This document shows, in pieces, positions 40,275 to 50,694 of a stretch of 64,000 nt of DNA (within the stretch, counting starts at the first letter, position 1; every line of letters begins with the position of its first letter). The notes below the pieces were generated by a model. That model ran no database searches. It was given only the letters and a program-made list of their open reading frames with translations, and was not told where the DNA came from. The stretch comes from Takakia lepidozioides (lineage: Eukaryota > Streptophyta > Takakiopsida > Takakiales > Takakiaceae): positions 14,694,001-14,758,000 of the forward strand of contig CM060732.1 in NCBI GenBank assembly GCA_030704615.1, given 5' to 3'. A program made the position numbers and the translations under genes.

Positions 40275-43200
40275 GTAAAATCCACACGACCCATATTTGT
40301 GAAGAATTCGGCTTTGAATGGCAGGTATTTGTGAAAGAAAGAACCATTGGTCTTGCAAAATTTGGTCTTGATGTCTGTTATGTGAGGGTGAAACGAACCC
40401 TTCACTGCCAGCCCAGACAGTGTGCGGCAACGCACACTGTTTGAGCTGAGCATTTCAATGTTTCTGGGTGCAAAATTTGGACTTCAGGGGCACCTGTGTG
40501 AGTGTGAAAAGAACCCTTCACTGCCAGCCCAGACAGTGTGCGGCAACGCACACTGTTTGAGCTGAGCATTTCAATGTTTATGGGTGCAAAATTTGGACTT
40601 CAGGGGCACCTGTGTGAGTGTGAAATGAACCCTTCACTGCCAGCTCAGACAGTGTGCGGCAACGCACACTGTTTGAGCTGGGCATTTCGGTGTTTCTGGG
40701 TGCAAAATTTGGTCTTTGCTGTCTGTTATCTGAGGTTGAAATGAACCCTTCAAAACCAGCTCAAACAGCGTGCGGCAACGCACAATGTTTGAGCAGACCT
40801 TTTCAATGTTTTAGGGTTCAAAATTTGGTCTTGATGTCTGTTATGTTAGTGTGAAATGAACCCTTCACTGCCAGCTCAGACAGTGTGCGGCAACGCACAC
40901 TGTTTGAGCTGAGCATTTCAATGTTTCTGGATGCAAAATTTGGACTTCAGGGGCACCTGTGTGAGTGTGAAAAGAACCCTTCACTGCCAGCTCATACAGT
41001 GTGCGGCAACGCACACTGTTTGAGCTGAGCATTTCAATGTTTCTGGGTGAAATATTTGGACTTCAGGGGCACCTGTGTGAGTGTGAAAAGAACCCTTCAC
41101 TGCCAGCTCAGACAGTGTGCGGCAACGCACACTGTTTGAGCTGAGCATTTCAATGTTTCTGGGTGAAATATTTGGACTTCAGGGGCACCTGTGTGAGTGT
41201 GAAAAGAACCCTTCACTGCCAGCTCAGACAGTGTGCGGCAACGCACACTGTTTGAGCTGAGCATTTCAATGTTTCTGGGTGAAATATTTGGACTTCAGGG
41301 GCACCTGTGTGAGTGTGAAAAGAACCCTTCACTGCCAGCCAGACAGTGTGCGGCAACGCACACTGTTTGAGCTGAGCATTTCAATGTTTCTGGGTGCAAA
41401 ATTTGGACTTCACGGGCACCCGTGTGAGTGTGAAATGAACCCTTCACTGCCAGCTCAGACAGTGTGCGGCAACGCACACTGTTTGAGCTGAGCATTTCAA
41501 TGTTTCTGGATGCAAAATTTGGACTTCAGGGGCACCTGTGTGAGTGTGAAAAGAACCCTTCACTGCCAGCTCATACAGTGTGCGGCAACGCACACTGTTT
41601 GAGCTGAGCATTTCAATGTTTCTGGGTGAAATATTTGGACTTCAGGGGCACCTGTGTGAGTGTGAAATGAACCCTTCACTGCCAGCTCAGACAGTGTGCG
41701 GCAACGCACACTGTTTGAGCTGAGCATTTCAATGTTTCTGGGTGAAATATTTGGACTTCAGGGGCACCTGTGTGAGTGTGAAATGAACCCTTCACTGCCA
41801 GCTCAGACAGTGTGCGGCAACGCACACTGTTTGAGCTGAGCATTTCAATGTTTCTGGGTGAAATATTTGGACTTCAGGGGCACCTGTGTGAGTGTGAAAA
41901 GAACCCTTCACTGCCAGCCAGACAGTGTGCGGCAACGCACACTGTTTGAGCTGAGCATTTCAATGTTTCTGGATGCAAAATTTGGACTTCAGGGGCACCT
42001 GTGTGAGTGTGAAATGAACCCTTCACTGCCAGCTCAGACAGTGTGCGGCAACGCACACTGTTTGAGCTGAGCATTTCAATGTTTCTGGATGCAATATTTG
42101 GACTTCAGGGGCACCTGTGTGAGTGTGAAAAGAACCCTTCACTGCCAGCCCAGACAGTGTGCGGCAACGCACACTGTTTGAGCTGAGCATTTCAATGTTT
42201 CTGGGTGCAATATTTGGACTTCAGGGGCACCTGTGTGAGTGTGAAATGAACCCTTCACTGCCAGCTCAGACAGTGTGCGGCAACGCACACTGTTTGAGCT
42301 GAGCATTTCAATGTTTCTGGGTGAAATTTGGACTTCAGGGGCACCTGTGTGAGTGTGAAATGAACCCTTCACTGCCAGCTCAGACAGTGTGCGGCAACGC
42401 ACACTGTTTGAGCTGAGCATTTCAATGTTTCTGGGTGAAATATTTGGACTTCAGGGGCACCTGTGTGAGTGTGAAAAGAACCCTTCACTGCCAGCTCAGA
42501 CAGTGTGCGGCAACGCACACTGTTTGAGCTGAGCATTTCAATGTTTCTGGGTGAAATATTTGGACTTCAGGGGCACCTGTGTGAGTGTGAAAAGAACCCT
42601 TCACTGCCAGCCAGACAGTGTGCGGCAACGCACACTGTTTGAGCTGAGCATTTCAATGTTTCTGGGTGAAATATTTGGACTTCAGGGGCACCTGTGTGAG
42701 TGTGAAATGAACCCTTCACTGCCAGCTCAGACAGTGTGCGGCAACGCACACTGTTTGAGCTGAGCATTTCAATGTTTCTGGGTGAAATATTTGGACTTCA
42801 GGGGCACCTGTGTGAGTGTGAAATGAACCCTTCACTGCCAGCTCAGACAGTGTGCGGCAACGCACACTGTTTGAGCTGAGCATTTCAATGTTTCTGGGTG
42901 AAATATTTGGACTTCAGGGGCACCTGTGTGAGTGTGAAAAGAACCCTTCACTGCCAGCTCAGACAGTGTGCGGCAACGCACACTGTTTGAGCTGAGCATT
43001 TCAATGTTTCTGGATGCAAAAATTGGACTTCAGGGGCACCTGTGTGAGTGTGAAATGAACCCTTCACTGCCAGCTCAGACAGTGTGCGGCAACGCACACT
43101 GTTTGAGCTGAGCATTTCAATGTTTCTGGGTGAAATATTTGGACTTCAGGGGCACCTGTGTGAGTGTGAAATGAACCCTTCACTGCCAGCTCAGACAGTG

Positions 43201-46200
43201 TGCGGCAACGCACACTGTTTGAGCTGAGCATTTCAATGTTTCTGGGTGAAATATTTGGACTTCAGGGGCACCTGTGTGAGTGTGAAATGAACCCTTCACT
43301 GCCAGCTCAGACAGTGTGCGGCAACGCACACTGTTTGAGCTGAGCATTTCAATGTTTCTGGATGCAAAAATTGGACTTCAGGGGCACCTGTGTGAGTGTG
43401 AAATGAACCCTTCACTGCCAGCTCAGACAGTGTGCGGCAACGCACACTGTTTGAGCTGAGCATTTCAATGTTTCTGGGTGAAATATTTGGACTTCAGGGG
43501 CACCTGTGTGAGTGTGAAATGAACCCTTCACTGCCAGCTCAGACAGTGTGCGGCAACGCACACTGTTTGAGCTGAGCATTTCAATGTTTCTGGGTGAAAT
43601 ATTTGGACTTCAGGGGCACCTGTGTGAGTGTGAAAAGAACCCTTCACTGCCAGCCCAGACAGTGTGCGGCAACGCACACTGTTTGAGCTGAGCATTTCAA
43701 TGTTTCTGGGTGCAATATTTGGACTTCAGGGGCACCTGTGTGAGTGTGAAATGAACCCTTCACTGCCAGCTCAGACAGTGTGCGGCAACGCACACTGTTT
43801 GAGCTGAGCATTTCAATGTTTCTGGGTGAAATTTGGACTTCAGGGGCACCTGTGTGAGTGTGAAATGAACCCTTCACTGCCAGCTCAGACAGTGTGCGGC
43901 AACGCACACTGTTTGAGCTGAGCATTTCAATGTTTCTGGGTGAAATATTTGGACTTCAGGGGCACCTGTGTGAGTGTGAAAAGAACCCTTCACTGCCAGC
44001 TCAGACAGTGTGCGGCAACGCACACTGTTTGAGCTGAGCATTTCAATGTTTCTGGGTGAAATATTTGGACTTCAGGGGCACCTGTGTGAGTGTGAAATGA
44101 ACCCTTCACTGCCAGCTCAGACAGTGTGCGGCAACGCACACTGTTTGAGCTGAGCATTTCAATGTTTCTGGGTGAAATATTTGGACTTCAGGGGCACCTG
44201 TGTGAGTGTGAAAAGAACCCTTCACTGCCAGCCCAGACAGTGTGCGGCAACGCACACTGTTTGAGCTGAGCATTTCAATGTTTCTGGGTGCAAAATTTGG
44301 ACTTCAGGGGCACCTGTGTGAGTGTGAAATGAACCCTTCACTGCCAGCTCAGACAGTGTGCGGCAACGCACACTGTTTGAGCTGAGCATTTCAATGTTTC
44401 TGGGTGAAAATTTGGACTTCAGGGGCACCTGTGTGAGTGTGAAATGAACCCTTCACTGCCAGCTCAGACAGTGTGCGGCAACGCACACTGTTTGAGCTGA
44501 GCATTTCAATGTTTCTGGGTGCAAAATTTGGACTTCATGGGCACCCGTGTGAGGGTGAAATGAACCCTTCACTGCCAGCCCAGACAGTGTGCGGCAACGC
44601 ACACTGTTTGAGCTGAGCATTTCAATGTTTCTGGGTGCAAAATTTGGACTTCATGGGCACATTTTTGAGTATAAAATGAACCCTTCACTGTCAGCTCAAA
44701 CAGTCTGCGGAACCGCACACTGTGTAGGCAGAACATATGAATATGGAAGGGCGCAACTTTCGGCCCTCATGGGCAGATATTTGAGCAGAACTTTTCAATG
44801 TTCTTTCCCTGTGTAAATCGGGAACATAGTGCATGTCCGTGAGGATCAATGAACACTTATCTGGCAGCTCAAAGAACACTTCCCTTTTTATCCCACTTTT
44901 TCATGCATCGGTCGACGTTTCATTCCTCTCTTATAAGAATTTGAGTGAACAACCTTGCAGGGGAAAATGCAAAGTGTGGCGGATGAGGTCCCTCAGGGTC
45001 AGGGGAAGGAGACCAAAGATGATGTTGACGATGAGTTTTATGAAAGCAAAGCCGCTGAGATGCTGGGGGGTCAAAAGGTGAACTCTCAGCTTGTGGTTCA
45101 AAGTATGCTTGCTCCTGGTGGGAGGTTGAAGATTCCCCTGTGTAGGTTGGTTTCCATGCCCGTCGTTCGTCCACCCCTTGTCAAAGACATTCTCAAGCTG
45201 GAGGCCGAGTTTGTTCATGGGTATTTGGATGGATCCGCGGTCTTTTACGTTTCTACTAGGGATTCAAGAGGTAACGAGCTCCTTGTTGATGAGTCAATCG
45301 TCGACTCCTGGGACCCCATTTGGAGACAGGTGAACGAATCCTTCGAACTTCTTCTCTCCAGAAAACCTTCCACCCAGGTATTCTCGGGGAAGATGTTTCA
45401 CGTTTGGGATGGCAACCACCGGTTGCTTGCATGGATGGCTGTCATTGGGAGGCTGCACTCACAGGAGGAAGAGTGGCATTACTCTGTTCGATCGATGGTG
45501 CTTGATTGTGACGACAACATGATGGGTCTTCTGACGGCAATGAATGATGTGAACAGGTTGGTTTCTCATTGTACACGTTGCACTTCTGGTTCCGTTCTTC
45601 CTTGATTGAAGTCCTTGAATTACATTCTGAAATTCAGATATCATTCTGCAGAGGGACGGAGACATCGCATGTCAAAACGAGTCTGGTTCACACACTGTAT
45701 AGGATACAAAGGATCGGGCAGATGCCCTTGACCAACTTCAAGACCATCCTTTCGGCAGAGATGTATAAGAAATGCGAAAGCTCCAAGACTTCGGAAACAT
45801 GGTACTCGTTGACCCGTGAGGCTTTCATGGAGTACATGTACACGGTGAGATACATCTTCCTTCATCTGGCCTTTCCATATTCCTGCTTCCACATGTTTGT
45901 TTCTCTCTGTCTCCCTTGACCTTGGATTGATGCAACTCTCTTGCATTCCCTTGCAGCAAGACATTGCAGATGCAGGGGAGCGTGGCAAACTGGAATACTA
46001 CAGCTCTACCCCTGAGGAGAGAAGGACAGCAAAGGGAGTTGAAAGTCACATCCAGAAGGAGATGAACGCTACAAGAAGGACAATAATGAGTGCTTTTGTG
46101 AAGCAGTTGAGAATGGCCGACCCATCATTCGGGCCGCAGTTTCTGCTGGAGATAAAAAACCATTATAACAAGCCAGGCAAGCCGGAGATGGCCCAGGAGA

Positions 46201-49080
46201 AGTTGCACAGGTTGTCTACCGCCGTCGTGTCTTCTGAACAGAAGGTGAAGTGGCTGCAGATATGGAACTCCGATCCCACAGTTAGGGATACCCACATGTT
46301 CCCAAGGCCAGAGAAGGAGAAGAAGACCCAGCGTGTCGTTCCTGTCAGTGACAATGTGCTGGACAACTGGCTTCACAAGGCCACTTACTGGAGCCAGGTG
46401 TGATGTCCTCTCGTATCTCACTTTCTTTTCTCTTTTCCTGTCCTTCTCTTCCCATTGCCTCTTACATTCGCTGTGACTGTTTTTGGGTTCATTCTTCCAT
46501 TTCAATTTTTTTGCAGTTGGAAGAAAGGGCCCGATCGGTTCTGCATACTCAGCTGGCTGACTATGGCATCACTATGACAGCTCCGAAGGTCTCCTTCGAA
46601 GCATACATGAGGAAATGGAGAGCCACAGTGTGGCACTCTGGTTTCTTTAGAGAGTTCAGCAAGGAGGGTGGCATCAGTCGAACAAATGAGCTTGACCAGC
46701 AGGAAAAAGGAGAGGAAGCCTGGAAACGATGCCTTTACAGGTGCACACCCTTGCACTCTTTGCTTGTGTTGTGGTTGCAATGTGTTGTGTGGCATACTGT
46801 TTAAGGGGGTCTTCCTGGTGTGTTGAAAAAGCTGGGACACAATATGTGCATTGGATAATGAGGCTGTGTCTGTTCGTGCAGGTACATTAAGTTTGTTCTC
46901 CTGGAAGAGAATTGCTTGGACAAACATCCAGATTTCGTGGACCTTTGGCTTGTCCCTGCTGGCAACCAGACCATGTTCACTGCTGGGATCTTGCATGACT
47001 GGGGTCCGGACCATCTTTCTTCTTGTGGTTGGTATTTGGATTGCCCTCCTTCAGAGACCCCAGCTGTAGAGTTGTCTTTGAGGAGAGAGAATGACCGTAT
47101 TGCAGCCACTGCCGCAGCAGCGGACCTCGACATTCATGAGCGTAATCTGAGGACTCTTGCAGAGAAGGAGCCTCCCGCTCAGGATACCCCGGGTAGAGGA
47201 AGAAAGGCAAAGGGAAAAGATGTTGCTGGTGTTGTGGGGACGGGAAGGGGTAGAGGGAAGGTGGCACAAGGGCAGGGAAGTGTTGCAGCTATTGGCCCTG
47301 TGGAGCATGTCCAGCAGACTCCACCGCATGGTAGGGGATCCGGGAGAAAAAACAAGGGTGTGGTTGATCCCAAGGACCCGTACCATGCAGTGGAACATCC
47401 CACGAGGGTCATTCGTCCAACCAGGTTGGAGATTGCCAACGTCGGGTTCCTTGCCATGATGGAGTCGAAGAAATCTGATTACAAGGGCGAGCCATCACCA
47501 GTGTGGGAGAGGATTGTCGAGTTCCTCAGCACGGTGCGTGTTCTCTTTGGGTTCTGTGGCTTCTGCTCTCTTTGTCTGCTGTGGGCATGGATCGTTTATA
47601 AACTTGTCAGAATTCCATTGTATTTTTGTTTGCAGGCTAAAATGACCAAATCGTGGGTGAACGGGAAGGAGAAGCCATATGCAGCGGAACTCATCATCTT
47701 GGACATCCCTGATGGGTTGGCAGTCCCGGATATCCCACCATCGGGTGCTTGTCCGGGTTGGAATGCATTTGATGAGCGCTACTGGCGGTGGGTTTTTTCC
47801 TTTTGCAACTTCTTCCTTTCCGATGCAGGTGTTTTGGTTCTCATCCAGTCCATCGATGTTCGGTGTCGCCGTGCCCTTGCCAGCTATTTGAAAGCCTCGG
47901 GCATGAGAGTCCTGAAGACATGGAATTGTGTGAACAGCATGTACCTTACGAAGGGGGATCGTCCGGGAGAGATGGTGAGTTTCCCTTCTTCTTCCTCTTC
48001 TTTTTTGTTCTGGGATTGTGTTGTGTAGGTCGCTCAAACTCATATGTAGGGGCCCGATTTTATTTTGGTTCTTAGTTCCTTCTGGATGTCATGTTCGCAG
48101 ACTCGTCTGTTTGAAGCTGTTTGTCTCGTCCGGGTGCATCCACCAACGACTCCGGCCGGCATTACGGAGTTTGCCATCACTCACGGGGGCAAGTTCATAG
48201 ATGACAGGACAGATCCTCCCACGGATGACATGCATCACAACTACGTCGACAGCAACGTGTGCTTGCGAAGGGGGAATGGGGTTCCTTGGAGAGGGGCGAG
48301 GGAGAGGAGCCCGGCTTTCATTCAAACGATTGTGGAGTGCTGCACCTACACAGACGCCAGAGTTCTGGATTTGTCGATGGGCACAGGTTCGTCCCTTCAA
48401 CATTCACATTTCATGAGGTTTGATTGAGCTTGCACTTTCAGCACTTTCCACCGTTCCGAATGTGTCTTCAATGTCTGCTTACTTCATTCTATTCCACTGC
48501 AGGTGCTTCGTACCACGCTTGCAAGGCCAGTGCGCGACATGTCTTTGGGATTGAAGGGGATGCTGAGATTTACAAGAACCTCCTGATGGGTTTGGGTGGA
48601 CACACTTCTCAGGTCCTTCCGAAGCCCCGTCCCGCTGATACTGGTACAGAGGAGACTTCTGACAAGGAGCTGGACTCCGACTTTGCCTGTGAGTAAGTTG
48701 AACCTGTGCATGCTTGCATTGTTGTTTCATTATCGAGAATCGCTGTTCTTGAGGCAAAGTGCAAATGGGAGACATCCTCTTCGTTGGACTTGTGCATTGC
48801 ATCATTGTGTTAAAAATGGAATTTTGTGGACATGTGTAGGAGTCCGCGTGCTTCCACTTGCCCTCCTGGGCTATCACACCTATTTGGACTTGTTTTCAGT
48901 CCTCCTCGGTCTTGTGTGCTACCTGTCTATGCGGAGGCACTCGCAGCAAGCATGTCCGTTCATGGCACTCAGAGTCCACCTTGCGATGGCCTTCGTAGAA
49001 CACGTGGTGTTGGGGCCAGAATCTTTGTAGATGACATAGCACAGGAGGTGGACATTGATTGTGATGACTGCGACACTTGA
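39963..49080 (+). CDS. ParB-like domain / N6-N4-type DNA methyltransferase fusion, 10 exons
   Basis: Exons 39963-40274, 44961-45556, 45652-45844, 45957-46397, 46517-46740, 46882-47533, 47636-47974, 48101-48386, 48503-48692, 48840-49080. All are GT-AG with agreeing phases and sum to 1158 codons with the TGA. Exon 1 is acidic with KRK nuclear-signal-like clusters. Exon 2 has FHVWDGNHRLLAWMAVIGR, the DGxHRxxA motif of ParB/Srx-type domains. Exon 6 has a basic GRGRK region. Exons 7-9 form a methyltransferase in permuted order: ELIILDIPDGL at the DPPY position first, then VLDLSMGTGASYHA (SAM-binding FxGxG type) and VFGIEGDAEIY, as in the N6_N4_Mtase family. ParB-methyltransferase fusions are known from phages and bacteria. 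DIPD lacks the usual aromatic residue, so catalysis is in doubt. The link of exon 1 to exon 2 is the weakest part. Confidence 0.75.
40275..44960 (+). other. Proposed intron 1 of the ParB-methyltransferase gene, almost entirely satellite
   Basis: Donor AAG/GTAAAA and acceptor TTGCAG/GGG, both phase 0. About 4.3 of its 4.7 kb is the 116-bp array. Confidence 0.5.
40385..44730 (+). repeat. 116-bp satellite array, about 37 units, each with a GCAA-loop hairpin
   Basis: Unit includes CCAGCTCAGACAGTGTGC, GGCAACGCACACTGTTTG, then AGCATTTCAATGTTTCTGG and CTTCAGGGGCACCTGTGTG. The step is 116 bp (for example 41112 to 41228). AGCTCAGACAGTGTGCG pairs with CGCACACTGTTTGAGCT over 17 positions around a GCAA loop, with a single G-T pair. 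Units in the middle are nearly identical; the first few and the last two are diverged, as expected for an array homogenised from its centre. Open frames in it follow the period and are not genes. Confidence 0.95.
44961..45556 (+). CDS. Exon 2: ParB-like domain
   Basis: Contains LCRLVSMPVVRPPLVKDIL and the DGNHRLLAWMAVIG signature. Ends AAC AG/GTTGGT, phase 2. Confidence 0.8.
45652..45844 (+). CDS. Exon 3 of the ParB-methyltransferase gene
   Basis: GTETSHVKTSLVHTLYRIQR through EAFMEYMYT; acceptor CTGCAG, donor ACG/GTGAGA. Confidence 0.8.
45957..46397 (+). CDS. Exon 4 of the ParB-methyltransferase gene
   Basis: QDIADAGERGKLEYY through LHKATYWSQ before GTGTGA. Charged and helical in appearance, no named domain. 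Confidence 0.8.
46517..46740 (+). CDS. Exon 5 of the ParB-methyltransferase gene
   Basis: LEERARSVLHTQLADYGIT through WKRCLY; phase 2 donor AG/GTGCAC; acceptor after a T-rich tract. Confidence 0.8.
46882..47533 (+). CDS. Exon 6 of the ParB-methyltransferase gene
   Basis: YIKFVLLEENCLDKHPDF, then a glycine/arginine-rich linker (GRGRKAKGK, GRGRGK, RGSGRKNK) and ends EFLST before GTGCGT. Confidence 0.8.
47636..47974 (+). CDS. Exon 7: methyltransferase catalytic half
   Basis: The DIPD motif is at 47702-47713 in ELIILDIPDGL; VLVLIQSIDVRCRRALASYL follows as the next strand and helix. Ends GEM before GTGAGT. A T-rich stretch at 47790-47827 looks like an acceptor tract but reads through in frame. 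Confidence 0.8.
48101..48386 (+). CDS. Exon 8: methyltransferase to SAM-binding loop
   Basis: TRLFEAVCLVRVHPP through RVLDLSMGTG; splits a glycine codon at donor G/GTTCGT. Confidence 0.82.
48503..48692 (+). CDS. Exon 9: methyltransferase SAM-binding continuation
   Basis: ASYHACKASARHVFGIEGDA supplies the acidic residue after strand 2 of the fold. Ends GA/GTAAGT, phase 2. Confidence 0.8.
48840..49080 (+). CDS. Exon 10: C-terminal tail
   Basis: Proline- and cysteine-containing tail ending in an acidic run (DIDCDDCDT) before TGA. If the GA/GTAAGT donor is not used, the protein ends two codons later at TAA. Confidence 0.6.
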
Positions 49081-49400
49081 TATGAAGTATTCTTTTGGTT
49101 TAATTCTGGGACAAATTTGAAATGGGATGGTTGTGTGTCCTTATTGTCCTCTTTGCAATGTGTGCATGGAATTCACATTCATGGTTCCAAACTATTGTTG
49201 GAGATGGGGGTTGCATGGACTGCCCGGATTGTTCCTTCAATATATTTGTTGTTTTGTGGACCTCACAGACTTGAGTACATTGCAAAAACAAACAAACCAC
49301 TTTGTTCTCAATTCTCAATTCTCCCCACATCAACCCGCGGAAATAGGTGACCCCACTCGGAAAATAGGTGACATCCGCGGAAATAGGCACTGTTTGCATG
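49081..49400. other. 3' flank of the ParB-methyltransferase gene, nothing recognised
   Basis: No gene supported. 49330-49390 repeats GAAAATAGGTGAC and CCGCGGAAATAGG motifs a few times. Confidence 0.5.
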
Positions 49401-49403
49401 CTG

Positions 49404-49475
49404 ACGTGGCGTGAGCCTGTGCTGGGCTCACGCTTTCCTGGGCTCACAGGCTCACGCCTCCAGGCTCACGGAATA
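49404..49475. repeat. GTGAGC palindromes just inside hairpin array 2
   Basis: GGCGTGAGCCTGTG (49408-49421) pairs perfectly with CACAGGCTCACGCC (49445-49458). Mirrors the block at 35043-35135 at the other end of the region. Confidence 0.85.
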
Positions 49476-49489
49476 GCACCCCCCAAGCG

Positions 49490-50120
49490 ACCGCCTACAT
49501 TGGCGGTCGGTTGAAGTTGATTATGTTTTAAATGAAGCGACCGCCCAGATTGGCGGTCGCTCGCACTTTATTATATTATTATTATTATATCTTTGATATA
49601 TTCTGTAAAAATACAGCGACCACCATGTGGCGGTCGCTATATATATATTTTAAATTTAGCGACCGCCATTTAGCAGCGGTCGCTTATTTTTATTTTTATT
49701 CTTAAATAAAGCGACCGCCGTTTGGCGGTCGAGTCTTCAGTTAATTTTTGAAAAATGCAGCGACCGCCATTTGGCGGCCGTCGCTATTTTTGTTAATAAA
49801 GAATACAGCGACCGCCATTTGGAAGTGGTCGCTCGATTTGATTTTGATTCTTAAATTATGCGACCGCCGTTTGGCGGTCGCTTACTTAATAATTTTTTTT
49901 AAATGAAGCGACCGCCATTTAGCGGCGGTCGCTTACTTATATTTTGAATCTTGAATTAAGCGACCGCCTACTATATAATATATATATATATATTTAAAAA
50001 CAGCGACCTCCATGTGGCGGTCGCTCTTCTTGTTTTTATAAATATAACAACCGCCATGTGGCGGTCGCGTGTTTTGTTTTTTCTTAGAAATCCAGGGACC
50101 CGCCGTGTGGCGTTTTGTTT
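49490..50120. repeat. Hairpin array 2: GCGACCGCC / GGCGGTCGC
   Basis: About eleven units; many are GCGACCGCCATTTGGCGG-like with loops of 2-6 bases, several diverged (GCGACCACC, GCGACCTCC). AT-rich spacers of 25-40 bases. It separates the methyltransferase region from the kinase region. Confidence 0.93.
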
Positions 50121-50362
50121 TTAATTTTTAATCATGAAGCGGTGCCTCGGCCAGCCACGTGACGAGATGTCACGGGTCAGGAAAAACGAAACAAATGGGA
50201 TGGGGGGAGGTGGTTTTGAACCCTTGACCTCTCCCATGTGGGTGCGCGTGGCGAGGTGCGACTGGCCAGTCGCGCCGCGCTGACATGTGGCGAGGCGTCA
50301 CTGGCCTGTCGCGCCTTTTCAAGCATAATGCCATTTTTTCCGGGGGGGGCCTGGTGGGCGCC

Positions 50363-50370
50363 TATATAAT
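50363..50370 (+). promoter_or_regulatory. TATA box of the kinase-like gene
   Basis: TATATAAT within GGCGCCTATATAATCC, about 330 bases before the chosen ATG at 50695, so the transcript would have a 5' leader of roughly 300 bases. Confidence 0.5.
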
Positions 50371-50694
50371 CCATCCCCCCCTCCTTTTCTGATCACGTTT
50401 GCCTCTCTTGTGGTGCGGTTCCTTGGCATCCTATAGTCCTTTTGGACTTCGTTGCTTGGCACTGCCAACGGGAGGTGCAAAGGTGATTATTTGGGGCCGG
50501 GGGGGGAGGTTTTGTCGGTTTTCTATTGGTCAGTCCCACACACTTGTTCACGGTACAATCATCGTATCACCATTTTGCCGTTTCCGGATCTCCGGCGGCC
50601 TGTTTTTTGGCAGAAAACTACGAAGACACCATCCACACGCGTTCATTGCCGTTTTTTGAGGTTTTGGACCCTGTAGTGGGCAAAGGTTTATACA

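Noticed and set aside
40385-44730. CRISPR array
   Set aside because: Units are tandem along their whole length with no unique spacers, and the DNA is eukaryotic.
40538-44816. Many 60-95 codon frames in the satellite
   Set aside because: All are the same frame repeated by the 116-bp period on both strands; no independent coding signal.
47790-47835. An extra intron in exon 7 of the ParB-methyltransferase gene
   Set aside because: The T-rich tract with GATGCAG looks like an acceptor, but no donor in the right phase keeps the downstream VLVLIQSIDV frame, whereas reading through does.
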